Positions 43,871-56,999 of a DNA stretch of 64,000 nt are shown here, one piece after another. Every line of letters starts with the position of its first letter. Within the stretch, counting starts at the first letter, position 1. Position numbers and translations under genes: made by a program. The DNA is from Eudromia elegans (taxonomy: Eukaryota > Chordata > Aves > Tinamiformes > Tinamidae), in contig PTEX01000059.1 of the NCBI GenBank assembly GCA_003342815.1, forward strand, positions 2,932,262-2,996,261. The letters run 5' to 3'. The notes beneath the pieces were generated by a model that saw nothing but the letters and a program-made list of their open reading frames with translations, was not told the origin of the DNA and made no database searches.

Positions 43871-45306
43871 ATATTTCTCTCCAGGGAGCCAGCGCTAACG
43901 GTTGAGAGGTAACATGATGTTCAAATAAAAATTTCCCTATTCATTGATTAATTAAATACAAGAAATCAGGGAGGTTTATTGCAGAGTGTTAAAGCACATA
44001 ATTTGTACTTTTATTATAGGCCCCAATATACATTTATTAGCAAACATGCATGTATTTATTGGAAGTTACCCTTGAAATCTGTGATAACTGACTTAGACAA
44101 AAAGAGCCTGGATAAATTAGTACAGGGAGAATGCTCCAAATTCAAGGAAATTCCTTTGAAATTCATCCATGACAAGGCTCGTCCTTTTTAAAGAAGAGAC
44201 TTACAGCTCAGGTCCCTGTGCTCTTCTCAGTTCATGCAGTATGGCATTAAAGGCACTGAGACACCTGATCCAATGTTCATAGACTCACACTGAAAAGGGA
44301 GATAGAAGTGTTGGGTTTTTTATTTGGTTTATTTCTCAAATCACGTTCTTAACCGACTCATCCAGTTATTTTCATGGCATTAGGTTGGAGGAATATGATA
44401 TCAGCATAGTGATAAAGCTTCTTTCTCCTTGGGAGCTGACCTGTACTATTTGTTTGTTGTCTTTATAAGTGCATTCTATTAATGACATATATTTTTATTA
44501 TGTAGATGATGCAATGTTAGAAGCCACTTTCCAGACAGTTTATTCTGAGATTGTATGCCATAACATTGCTTATACTGATATTATACTGATATACAGAATA
44601 TTGCTTGAGTTTACAATGGCAGAGAAATAGCTATCTCAATGGGATAGTAAAACAGCTGATTATGTCCTGAAGCACCTCTTTAAATCAGGAATCCTCCCAA
44701 TAAAATCTCTTTTAAAAATCCTTTTAATATTAGAGCATATAACAGTTAATCACCTTCAAAAACTGCAGCTACCATGGTAGAGAAGAAGAAAAATGTTCTT
44801 CTTTTCAATGTTGTATTATCCTTGTTTGAATTTAAAGGGCACTATTGGTTCAGTATTTAAAATACCTTAATTTAATAATGAATTCAAAGAGATTTTCTTG
44901 CTAACTTGAGCATAAAACAAGACGGTCAAAGACTCCTCTCAGTCTGCCCTCACAGTATTGTTGTATGGAGGGACAACATTTGATATCATTGTTGAATAAT
45001 GCTGGGCAGTGTTTTATCTATCAAAATTACACAAACACAAGCAAAGGGCAGCTTCATATTTCAGTGACTTGCCTAATCCTTTTGTTGAATGGCCAGGTGC
45101 ACTCAGCTACAGAGGGTAATATGATATGAAAGTATCATCTCAAAAAAATAAAAATAATAATTTTTTTAAAAAGTGGGACAAGCTCCAGGGTCTTGTTTCC
45201 CCAGTCTGCGCTCATCTTTGCTTCTGTGCTTAATCTGGTCTGCACTAGAAAAATATACAGCAGGTTACATCAATTAGTTTTATCTGATCTATGTAAACTA
45301 GAAAAA

Positions 45307-45335
45307 AAAAGTGTCACTCTAGGGGTGACACTTTT
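45307..45335. repeat. Perfect 11-bp inverted repeat, 7-base loop
   Basis: AAAAGTGTCAC at 45307-45317 and GTGACACTTTT at 45325-45335 with loop TCTAGGG. No adjacent transposon sequence was recognised, and no T-rich termination context suggests an RNA gene. Confidence 0.88.
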
Positions 45336-46106
45336 AATCCAGGTCAATTTTTTTTAGATTAACTTTTCTTCATTAGTGACCTCAGGGAAAACAAAGCAAG
45401 GATGAAATCACTTTGTGTGACCACTGAGGGATGTGTCCTCACTGCAGAGCTCACGTGAATGACCCGTGTTTGTGTTAATGTGCTTGTGTTAGCTCTGTCT
45501 GAGAGAAAGCTGCTCCACCACGAAACAGCTCTTGAGTTTGTTTTGTCCACACTGCGCTATTCATAGTTTGTAATGCTAAGGGAACTTCTTCATTGGAGAA
45601 AGCTACAAAATAAAATCCCCAATTAATTTATTTATTCTTTTTTTTTTTTACTAAAGTTGATCTCTTCAGATGAGCAGCAGGCACTGAAGGACTGTATATC
45701 CTTGATGGAGCAAACATATGTCCATGTAACAGGGAGATCAGTTGTTAGACTAGAGCCACCAGTGAGCCATCCAGTTAGTGCTAAGAGCTCTCCCACGCTT
45801 AGCTTAGGATCCTGTGTACGAGTCAAACTCGGGCAGCACCCAAGTTAGTCAGCTTTGCAGGGAAGCTCCTGCGCCTGGACTTTGCTCTCCTGCACGCTGT
45901 CGTCTTAGTAAGATGCAGATCTTCTGGTACAGCGAGACTCCTTGTGTGGCTCCGGTCTGCTTAGTGACAAGGATGTGTTAGACTGGGCATGTGCTCTGCG
46001 GGGTGCATGTGCTTCTGAGGGCAGGTACCTGCCCAGAGTGGCAGTCTAGGTACTGCTCCGTGAGCCTTGCTCTGCCATCAACCCCAACCTCTCATGCATG
46101 TGTAAA

Positions 46107-46458
46107 GGAAGGAAGGAGGGAGAGAAGGAGGGAGGGAGGGAAGGAGGGAGGGAGGAGAGAGGCAAGGAGGGAGGGAGAGAGGGAAGGAAGGAAGGAAGGA
46201 AGGAAGGAAGGAAGGAAGGAAGGAAGGAAGGAAGGAAGGAAGGAAGNNNNNNNNNNNNNNNNNNNNNNNNNNNNNNNNNNNNNNNNNNNNNNNNNNNNNN
46301 NNNNNNNNNNNNNNNNNNNNNNNNNNNNNNNNNNNNNNNNNNNNNNNNNNNNNNNNNNNNNNNAGGAAGGAAGGAAGGAAGGAAGGAAGGAAGGAAGGAA
46401 GGAAGGAAGGAAGGAAGGAAGGAAGGAAGGAAGGAAGGAAGGAAGGAAGGAAGGAAGG
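46107..46458 (+). repeat. Polypurine GGAA microsatellite interrupted by an N gap
   Basis: A mixed GGAG/GGGA purine stretch (46107-46181) passes into pure GGAA tetranucleotides (46182-46246). An unknown block of 117 N follows, then pure GGAA again to 46458. On the plus strand it is a polypurine tract with mirror symmetry. Any reading frame through it (Gly-Arg-Lys-Glu or Leu-Pro-Ser-Phe repeats) is an artefact of the repeat. Confidence 0.98.
46247..46363. other. Assembly gap (117 N)
   Basis: 117 consecutive N bases inside the GGAA tract. The repeat phase on the two sides is offset by one base from what a pure tetranucleotide across 117 bases would give, so the stated length is probably an estimate or the hidden part is impure. 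Confidence 0.97.
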
Positions 46459-49400
46459 GGTAATAGTTTTTAGTGCCGTTTAGTAAGCCTAGAAAGGCAT
46501 TAATGAAGGAAATGGAAAGCACTAGTCAACTTTGTCAAATGAGAGTTTGTATTTGGGGATCAAAACATACACTTAAATGAATGACCTGAGTTTTGGAGGT
46601 GCTGAGTTGCAAAACCTGAGTGCTTCTCATCCTCAAAAATGAAGCCAATTGCTTTGATGGTTCTGTGTGGAATGCAGTTAACCAATTTTGACAGTTTTGA
46701 CTCTTAAGGTTTAGCTTGACTGAAAACAAATTGGCTTCAAACTGTAGGGGAGGTTAGCAGCAGCTGCTCAAACCTATGTATCCAAGAAAGGAAATTTTAA
46801 AATGTCAGATGGATTTCTCCCCTTGAATTCAACCAGCAACAAGCAGAAATAGTGGCATATCTGCAAGAGCAAAACCAGACCTCATAAGTCTTCTGCTTCT
46901 TTCTCAGATGATGTTTCTGAGCAACTCCTGATGTACAGGAAACTGAGTCTTGTCTTCTTCATAACAACACCTGTGACTTAAATACTGTGCTCTTCAGTTC
47001 TCGAGGGGAAGCTGTGAGCTGGCACAGTGCTAACCATTATATTGTCCCTCTTAAAAATAAATGAATGTTCCTGCAGGAAACAAGAGCTGCTGAGACTGGG
47101 GCGGATTGGCAGAGAACTGCTCTAAGACACTTGCAATGCCCTGTGCATCAGCAGATACAGCTCAAGGTAAATCAATAAAGATAGTTAGCAAGCCTTCCAG
47201 TTCAGTGTGGTGCTAACGGAAGTCCAAAGCTGAGGGCAGAATTAGTGAACATTTTGGATAAAAGTGTTTTAAATTCTAGCATAGAATTATCTTTCAATAA
47301 TGGAAAAATAGAAATTAATATTGGAACAACTCTGTATTCAGGAAGCACAAATCTCTTCAAGCTCATTTAGCAAAGTGACATTTAAATTACTATGAAGAAT
47401 AACATGCGCTATATGTTTTTTGTAATTTCATAACATGTTGGGAAGAGATTGTCCTGGGATCAGTATGTGATTAAACTGATTATATACCTTATATGTATAG
47501 CATGTTTGTCATTCAGTCACAATCAAAATACAATTTACTTTTATTAGTATAATAATTCAGATGTCATAAATGAAATCTCAGTTAAATGTTTTCTTAATTT
47601 CTATTCACAGCCTTTTAGTCTCAGTGATATCAACAAATTCATGCCTCTCACCTCAAAAATATTCCGCATTTCTCCTCACTGCGATGGCTGACGTCTGCTA
47701 AGATGACCCCGTACCCTCACAGCAAAGTGCAGCTGCGTGGGAATGGATGACAGACAGACGCTCTTCTGTGACTCTGAGAAACTTTAGAAATGCGGATGGC
47801 TGCAGAAGAGGGCACCAAACACTAACCCTCAAAGCGGATGCTGTTACTCTCTCCTTAATGCCCGTGCTAGATATATTTCCTTTACTCTCTTCCAGTCCCT
47901 GTATATGTGTCTTAATACCCCAAATAATTATCATTATTTTAGTCTGAGTCCAGGAACACTTAAAATCCACCTTCCTTCAGGCCTGTTGATGTTCCTTTTC
48001 CGCAATGAAAAGGAGGACGTGAGCGCTGACAGCGGACAGTGAGGCAGCAGGTCAGTGCAGCCCACGGCGGCACAGAGCGTCTCTCTCTGCCTGTGAATGG
48101 ATCCCAGTGGTTGCAGCTTGTGCGAGAGCTGACGGGCATCTCCCGTGTCAGGCTGCAGAGGTTCAAGTTACTGAACTCAGAAGTCCATGCTTCGGTTCCT
48201 GCTGCTCTTGCTGACCCCACCCTGGGCTCTATACAAAGAAGTCTTTTGACATAGTGTTATGACCATAGAGTTAAAATTACCTCAGGAAATTCCAAAGTTA
48301 AGATTTTGGGGGTGATATGTTAATGGACCCATATTGCAGAACGAATATCTTTCTTTTTTTGTTTTTTTTTTTTTGTTTTATATAGTATTTTATCCATCAT
48401 ACATACATGTTTTATGACTCACGTCAAAGTTTCAAAGTTAGAGTTAAATGTATAGCAATCACAGTAATCCAGGGACTGTTCAGTAATTTGACACAGAAGA
48501 TGAAGAACAAGGGATCAGAGAACAGGATCAATGACTATTTTACCAGTTCATGGGTTTCCTGTTGTCACTGGCCTGGAGAATCAGACTCTCCTGTGGTTGT
48601 TCTCCTTTTCTGACCTCCTATTTATGACATTTCTTCCTACATTTTGGCTGAATTTCTATGGTCTGGTTAGTAGAAAACTTACAAGGAGAAAAAAAAATAG
48701 TCATAGATTGGAATCTCCTTGTACAGGGGTAAGTGCAGTTTTCTTCTAGAATAGCAGAGCACTGAAATACGAAGGAAGTAACTTTGCGATATATGACAAC
48801 TTGTGAGCATGTGCAGAACGGTCTGTTTCACTATCCGGGAAACGTCCTGGCTGAAAGCGAAGGCAACAGTAAGTGTTGGACATAGGAAAGGCCTATGCTG
48901 CTCAGAGACACATTAAATAGACAAGGAAATGTTGGTGTGAAAGAGCTGAAGAAGTTTTGAATCACCAAATCAAAAAAAAAAAAAAAGTATGGGAATACAG
49001 ACAACTCTACACACACTGGTATGTCCTCATTATATGATGTGTGATATGTGATATGACTGTTTTTACCTATTTTTTTGTTACTCTTTCTGCTTAATATCAT
49101 ATATGCACTAAGACACATAGCAAAAAATGTGTTCACACCTTCCTATACATGAGATGCCAATCTTTACAATACCAGATCTGCATTTTGTTTTGGCTATGCA
49201 CAGTGAAAACTCTGGCTCTGGCAAAGTCTAGGAGACAACATGGTGTCTGGTAACTCAAAGTCAGATTCTGTAAAAATCGAGAAAAGGTTTAGAAAAAAAA
49301 GGATAATCCACTCAATAGATGACATAACTTGAGCTGTCAGGTACCTCTATAGACTAACAGTGATGCTTTGAGAATATTGATACTTGAAACTTCAATTTAA

Positions 49401-50689
49401 AAAGTGACTATCTGTAAAGTTTTAATTCCCCGGACTGTTCTGCTAGGTCATTGTGGGGTTTCTTTGGGTCTGTATAAGGTTCGGGAAGGGAGAGGAGGCC
49501 TGAATCCTGAACATGCGAGCACTACAAAGCTTTCAAAGATGAGTGCTGCTCAAACCTATATTGACCACTACAGGAAAAAATCTTTTCAGACCACAGATTG
49601 ACTATGTCCTTTTGCTTCTCTCTACTGGGTCCTAATTTGCCTCCTGTTTTGCAACAGATGGAAACTGCTTGTTTCCATTTTCCTGGGACTTAATTCTCTA
49701 TTCCTTCTTGATCCATCATCACTATTATGTCTGTGACTGCCTCAAGAACCAGACCCAGGGAACCAGCTTTTACTACCTGCTTATGATGTTTCCAAATAAG
49801 CACTTTCACAGTTTTTCTCAAGCTTTCCCTTGGAAAGAGCTCCCGTAGATATCTGGAGTTTTGCCTTGTTCCCTTCCTTCACAGTGCTATGATGCTGGTA
49901 AAGCACATGGCAACAGCCAGACAAGCAGTTCACCGAAGCTCCTGGCTGTGGTGCTGAACGGTGCCATCTCAGTGTTTCCTTTTCTCTTTCTTCCTCTGCC
50001 TTTTCTTTGCCAATGCCTCTGTTTCCAGTGACGTCTCTAGTTTGATGCTGGTCATGTCACCCCTTCTGTGGTTTGTTGGTTCAGCACCTCGTGTAGTAAA
50101 GCAATGCAGTAAAATGCAGGTTCCAGGCTACACCTGGGGCCGGAGGCACTGCGGAGTGGGAGGCCTGTCCTCCTGGTCCTGTACTGGGTCTCCAGGCTGC
50201 TGGCAGAGCAGGCAGGGAGCGGTTCAGGAGGCCGTGCTGGCACACGCTGCTGTACAAAGAATTCCCGGGAGCGGAAGGCGGTGAAGGCTGGCGTAGGGTC
50301 AGGTCCCACTTCCTGACTGTTATAACGGTCCCTTCGCGTGGGACAAAAGCCAAAGCTGCCCCACACAGCTTTCATTTGGAGCCGTGGCACCTGCCCCCTC
50401 TGCCCCATGCAAGCAGTGGATCAAGCCCACGACACTTCAACCATTGACCCCTACTCTCAGAAATGCCAGAGAAGAACAGACTTTAACTGAGCCTTTCAGC
50501 AGTACCCTTGCTTTTCTCCTTCCCTCCCACTATTTTGAAGCCAAGTAACATTTTGTTTGCAGGAGGAAGATTAAACAAAGAAGCCCAAGGACAGCTTTTG
50601 GTGGGGTTTTTTTTGGCACACGTGCTTATTGTATCGCTCAGGCTGCGCTCCAGCAGGTACAGCCATGCAGCTGCACGGTCACTGGGTAC

Positions 50690-50810
50690 CCAGCACCAAC
50701 ACTGCCGAGAGCCTCCCCGTCTGCGAGGGGCACCGCACGAAGCGTTCCTGCTCGCGGGACGGCCCGCAAGACGCTGTCACTGCTCACCTCACTGAGAGCG
50801 CCGGCACCCC
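50690..50810. promoter_or_regulatory. Small CpG-rich patch
   Basis: About fifteen CpG dinucleotides within roughly 130 bases, in surroundings where CpG is rare. No recognisable promoter element or coding exon accompanies it. It may be a short unmethylated regulatory element or a small exon of an unknown transcript. Confidence 0.4.
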
Positions 50811-53398
50811 AGAGGCATCACAGGTCACTGCAAGGCTTTGCTCTTTCCCAGCCCAGGTGCGTGAGTTGCACAATGTTGTAAAATGCTTAGATAACTGTGG
50901 CGTTTTAGCATTGCAAAACACTGAGTAATTCCTAACTATGTAATTGCAAGATTTCTGTTTTCCCATAGAGTGTCTAAGGCACAGTGGCAAAGGCTGTGAG
51001 AGAAATTGTGGTCTTTTTTTTTTAAATAAACTGCTGCCAATACTGGACATAAAATGGGAGAGGGGAAAAAAAGCAAAACCAAGCCTAAAGCTAACATTCA
51101 AAATATTTATTAGCCTCACACATTTTGTAGAGAAAAATAACAATGCTAACCTAGTCCATCATGCACAGGTCTTGTTCGTGGTGTTGGCAAAATCCAAATG
51201 GTATCTTCCTTAAAGCCCTTGATAGAAAAAGAAAGTAAGCCCAGGTCCTCCCTGCAAACTGTTGTTTCAGGGGCCTAATAATCATACATAATTTCTTCTG
51301 TCTGTTCAGCACCTAGCTCATATAGCTAGCCAAAGCGTTGCTACCAAAACACTTTGCTCCCACTCAAAAAAAGGGCATTTAGTACGAAGAGTACAGATTT
51401 TGTCCAAAGAAGTCGTCCTCTATGTCCTTTTCCATAACGAGCATGAGTTTTGTCTCGAGCCATAATAGATGCGGACAAGGGGAAATAACCACTAGACTCC
51501 TAGTTCAAAGGCCACAGAAATTAGTGTGTCATCTTCCATTGCCTTTGGTGGATCCTGGATCATGTCCCACAAGCTGACAAGCTGACCTCTGACTTAACAT
51601 AGAGAGGTTACAAGTCTTTTGTAAAGTTTAATGATGCTTAATGAACACGTGTAAGGCACGTTTGAGCAGCGTCAGGATGGCCAGAGTGGGAAACATATTG
51701 AGCAGCAACATGATTTAGAGAGATAAAAGATTTCTGGCATTTTTTAAAGACTAGCTCACACCATCCCAACTTTTTAATCCAGATGCAGCTAGCTGTTACG
51801 GTTGTGTTAGCCATCTGGTACTGTAGTCTTTGGCTGAAAACAGAAGCAATATGGATCACCACTGGTTTGTGTTTCCAGGAAAAAAAGAACGCTGTTTTTA
51901 TGATCACCCATTCATTTGGTATCAAGCACATTTCACACATGGGTTAGCTGGAGACCTGCAGTTGATATATTCTGCCATAAGAAGAAGGGTTTTGTGTGTC
52001 TAATGGTAGAAGCAGAGTTCTAAGGAGAAATGCTGCACTTCTGGTCTAATTGAGTATAACATCATTGTTTTTTTAGCTTTCCTTTCACAAAAGATTCTTT
52101 ATTGAGTGGCGTATTGTCTCATATGACAACAGGTTTTATTGTACTTTCTGGTTTTGCAGTTCAAAGCAGATAACATCTCCAGCCATACTGTTTGCTAAGC
52201 ATAAAAACATTTGTATTTATTTCCCACTAACCTCTCCAAAAACTAACAGAATTTTTTTTTTATATATATTTACACACTTGAAAATAGCATCTTAGTTTGC
52301 TCAAGTAGGAGATGCATATAAAAAAAAAGTATGAGTAACAGAGAGCAGAAAGGCAACCATGAACCCAAAGGATAAATTGCTGCTTAAATATTTTGTTCCT
52401 GGTACAAGGCAGCACCAAATGACAGCACCCAGGAGAAGGCTCTTCCCCAAGGAGACACGGTGCTTTTCAGAGACCGAATGGAGTGCTACTCCCGTGCAAT
52501 GCGGTAAGGGAACCCAAGCGCCCTGCACGCAGCTCTGCTGGTGAAAGAAGCAGAGTCGGAGCAGTCTGCAGCCTCTGGCTTCTCTATGTCTCCTGGGGGA
52601 AAAAAATGACACCCAAAAAGACATGAGAAAAGAACAATCCTGGGCTCATGGTTTGTTGCTTTGTTTGGCTGGTGCACAAAGTTAGCCACGGTGCAGCCCG
52701 AAAGGAGCACGTTCACCCTTTGCATGTAGGGTAACACTGGCCTCAGGCTTCTCGAGGACAGAATCCAGCCCCCTCACTCTCTGCTTCAGCCAAACAACCT
52801 GTGTTTCTGGAGGCCGCCTCAGGAGCCCTTCTCTCCTCCCAGCTAGGTCCCAGCTGATTTGCTTTGCCTCTCTTTTAGAAGGTCTCTGCCACAGCCTAGC
52901 CCCCCCCCCACAAAGCTGACCTACCTGGAGATGACTCCTGTGCCATGCCCTGCGTCAGCATAAGAAATTTCCTACCCTATCAGCACTTACTGCCTCGCAG
53001 TTTCATTCCAGGGCTATTGGTGGCCAGAAGATACCTCAGAGGGCCACATGGCCTCTTTCTGAGCTGTCACTCAGCTCATGATGATTCTCTGTCCCACGCT
53101 GTTCCTACACCTCTCTTTAGCTTATGCCTATCATCCAGCTGCCGTGTGCCTTGGGTACCTGTCATCTCAGTGTTTAAATGCCAAAGGAACAGCACGACAA
53201 CGGAGGGGAAACTGTGGATGGATTCCAGAGGAAGTTACCAGTCTAACCTGCTGAGGTGTCTTAAATACTTCCACTACAGTATAAGCACTTGAATAGCTTA
53301 AAGGATGGGGCTGTTGAAATTGTCTTCTACATCACTTATGCTTTATTAAAAAAAAAAAAAGTATTAAATACAGAAAAGCTTCAGTCAGATACACTGCA

Positions 53399-53420
53399 AA
53401 TATATATATACATATATATC
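53399..53420. repeat. TA dinucleotide tract
   Basis: Short ATATAT run with one C interruption. Confidence 0.75.
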
Positions 53421-54425
53421 TGTGTGGGTTTCTATGGAGCAACAGCAAATTATACTATCTGGTATACCTGCACCCATGTCTGCAAGAATGAACAGATAAG
53501 AAGCCTAATAATCCAGATTCCTGAGATCCCACTGGAAAATATTCTAAGCATTAGGACTTAACATCACGACAATGGGAATTTTCTTTTAGGATTAGGAGTC
53601 TGCCACACTGCAGGTAGATTAGCAGGCAGCTGGATTCACCCTGTCCATCAAGATCTAACAGGAGGTCCTGTCTCTTAATAGGTCACATTTTATAACTTGT
53701 GTCTTCAAAATGGTCTTGCGGAGGATCCAGCATGGCCAGGTTTTGCTGAGGCTGAAATGCTCTGCCTGTGCTTGGTGAAGGGGATCTGCGGCACGGAGGC
53801 GGGCAAGTCCTGCTCTTTGCCATTTTATCTGCTTGCTCCTGGTCCAGCTGACGGCTGCCCAGGCAGGCTCCCCGGGCCTGCTCTGCTAACTTGCTGGGCA
53901 CCCTCGGCAATAGGGGTTTCCACGCGATCTGAAGAGCCGCACTCCAGCCATGCCCGCAAGCCTGCAATTGGCACAGCGGGTAGGACTGATCTTGAGGACA
54001 GATTTGGCAGGCAGGAGAGACATGCCCTAGAGGAAAACTCCATGTGTTTCATCGAGAACAGAGCTGGCAAACATGCATTTTACAGAATCCCACTATTTCC
54101 ATTTATAGTTTGTGAGTACTGAGGGTCAGACTGTCTGTCTGTGGTATATCTGAAATTGTAAAACATCAGATTTCCTTTGTTATTTTTCTGTCTGTGTCTA
54201 TATTTGTGCTGTATGAGCTCACTGTTCACATCTGAAAAAGAACTCATGCTAACAGTATCAGGATTAAAAGGATTCCCCGGCCTGTCCTTTGGCTGACTGA
54301 GCTGGAAATCTCCACACACAACTGCCTGTGTTTTGAAATGAAGTGAAGCAGCAGTTAAACCTTGTGCCTAGTCCTCGAAGTGACTGGCAATTTTGCCAGC
54401 GCTGGAAACAGCATCACTGATAATT

Positions 54426-54475
54426 AAAAAAAGAAAGAAAAGGAAAAAAAAAAAAAAAAGAGAATGAGAGAATGA
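54426..54475. repeat. A-rich purine tract
   Basis: Runs of A interrupted by single G, then GAATGAGA repeats. Low-complexity sequence. Confidence 0.75.
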
Positions 54476-56999
54476 GATGAGCAATATCCAAAGCGAATAA
54501 GGAAAGTAATGGAATAACAGGAGGCATTAGACACTGCTCTGCTCCGTGCATCAGCCCTCTTCCCATTACTGCGGATTGACATGGATGCGCGATGGGGATA
54601 CGGCCACGTTTTGGGGCTAATTCACCTCCTTCCTCCTCCCCATCACAGCTGCCTCTGGCCTGCGGTGGGTTATCCTATCTCTCCAAATGTTCAAGTCATT
54701 ATCAGTTTGACAAATCCAATATATATAGAAAGATCTCCAGGCAAAATCTGTATTTCCAGAAAACGAGATTCCTATACCATCTGCAGCTAATTGTTTCATA
54801 CCATATTCATCTCAGTCCTGCTGAGCCCACTCTAGGCCTGCTGAGCCCATCACTTACGCTGGTTTTACACCGGAGCAGCTCCTCTGTCTTCAATAGATTA
54901 ACACGATTAACACTTTTCTATGTGAGAACGGGCTCTGGGAATGGAAAAGCACCCACCACGGGCGCACAGCACCCCTGTAATCACCTTATTGGCAGCAGCT
55001 GCTGGGCTGTGATCACAACCGGTGGGCCTGGGTTTGGTGGGGAGGCAGAAGGGGCAGCCAGACATAACTCAGGTTGCAATGGGGAGGGGAAAGAGGTGCT
55101 CGCTGCCCCCCGAGGTCAGACCCAAATCATGGGGAAGGGAGATGCCCATGGCCACAGGATGCCGGAATGACCCTGTGCTTCTCTCCCACTTAACGTGATT
55201 GACAGCATTTCTCCTCATTCAAAATTAGAGAAAACAACAGAGCTCAGCAGTAATCTCCATTCTAGAGCCTCGTTGAAACTCTAGACACACATATCTGACA
55301 GATACAACAGAGATTAATGAGCCATGACCAGAAGTTTGATTTTTCTGTCAAGTGCTCCCATCCGTTTTTAATAAACAGAGGAACAACATAAACTCCAGTG
55401 CCTGCTCTCCACTGCGTAAACTGGGCAGGTTGCTTTTGGCACCATGTGTGTCTGAGCTGAGTTATGGCTCTAAAGCACTGACAAATGCCGGGTTTTTTCC
55501 CCTCCATTGGCCCTTTTGTGGATACTCTTGTCATTAACTTTGCTCCTTGCATATTGTTGCTTTTCTCCTCAGCATGGACTGACTGGTGTTTTACCACTGG
55601 AAACTGTCAAGTGTAATATCATGTTTACAGCTAAATGAGTTCAATTTAGTGTCATTGGGGTGTTCTCTGGAGCACATAAGTGCCTAAAAAGCCCACTACT
55701 TTCTTTTAAATGGCGCTCTGCTTTATTTTTTATGGGGTTTTGGAACATGGATTCCTCATCCCTTCCAAACATGTTAGGCTCAGCCAGATAAGCAGAACCC
55801 AAAGAATCTATCATGTTCTTTTCATGCTTCTGGTTACTTGCGTTACACTCAGGCATTACTCTCATAAATTAATAATCAGTACATAGACATCGGAATTTTT
55901 CAGGAATTCTTAGAAAACCAATCCCAAAGAATTTTATGCCACAGAAATGCGTTTGAGAACTTCTCTATTTTCACTTCTCACAAAACACAGTAGAAGCCAC
56001 AAATGAAACAAAAGATGATCAGAGGAAGTTTTATACCCCGAGGTATTTATGGAAGGGGGCAGGGGGAACAAAAAAGAAAAAAAAGGAGAGAGTTGCCATA
56101 AATCTAACCGGCCACAGAATGTCACTCTTGCTCCATGCAAATAAAGCCTAAAGGAAATTTACCTGGTAATATAAAACCTGAGCCTTAAGGAAGGAAGCCT
56201 GGGGAAGCTCTTCCCTGCAGAGAGGTGAGGTGCACCTCAGATTTGGGGGCTTTAAGCAAGAAAAGCGCTGGATTCCAATAGACCTCCCCACATTGACAAA
56301 GACATGCAAAGAAGGCCCCAGTCTGTGCCAAGGGTTCCCCAGCCCCTGATACTTAACTGGGTTCTGCCTGAGGGTCGGGTCCAACCCATACAGATGAGGC
56401 CATGGGAGCAGAGCATGGAGAAGCAGGCAGGATTACTTCACACAAGAGCTTGTCTTGGGTAGAGAGCATTCACCGTCTCAAAACATGAAATAAAAGCTGA
56501 AATTGAAATTGTCCTTGACTTGATGTTGCCTACAACTGAAAATGCCACTAAATTTAACAGACCAATACTTGGCATTTAATTGCCCTTGAAAAGAAGTCAC
56601 CGTCAGAAAGACACAGTAGTGAAACCAAATCCTGTGTTTTTTATTCAGGGCCTCCTTTTCCAGTAAGAAGAGGCACGCAGCAGGTATCTGCTTCTCCAAG
56701 AAGTAGCCTAGGCCTAGCTAAAATGCATGGGAGGTGGCCCAGTACATTGACCCCTCTCTAGAGAGAGCATGTCAACCCCAAGGCTTCTCCTTGCTTCTCC
56801 TTCAGAAAAAGCTTTCCCAGGGCCCAAAAACTGAATTGGGAAGCAAGGCAGAGATGATCTGTCTGACAAAGAGGTGGAGGGACCTTGAGGCGGAGCTGAA
56901 GGACTGACATCCCTTCTTTCTGGCTTGGTGAAGCTCCTCTGGAGAAGACATTGGGGCGTGTAATATCTTTCTGAAAGTGAATTTCTATACATTATTGAG

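Larger units (their letters stand above)
32891..46106. other. Intergenic region, no gene recognised
   Basis: About 13 kb without a recognisable exon. It contains a T/G homopolymer field at 33701-33754, a 208-codon plus-strand open frame at 34251-34877 without similarity to a known family, a tandem homeodomain-type motif at 43851-43870 and a perfect 11-bp hairpin at 45307-45335. Stretches around 40.0-40.7 and 43.5-44.2 kb have balanced, low-repeat sequence that could be conserved non-coding DNA, but this cannot be judged without alignment. Confidence 0.7.

Noticed and set aside
45991..46522. Long frames through the GGAA array and N gap
   Set aside because: They are simple translations of a tetranucleotide repeat and of N bases.
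54592..55170. 192-codon plus-strand frame
   Set aside because: No recognised similarity, no convincing splice or promoter context; treated as chance in moderately GC-rich DNA.
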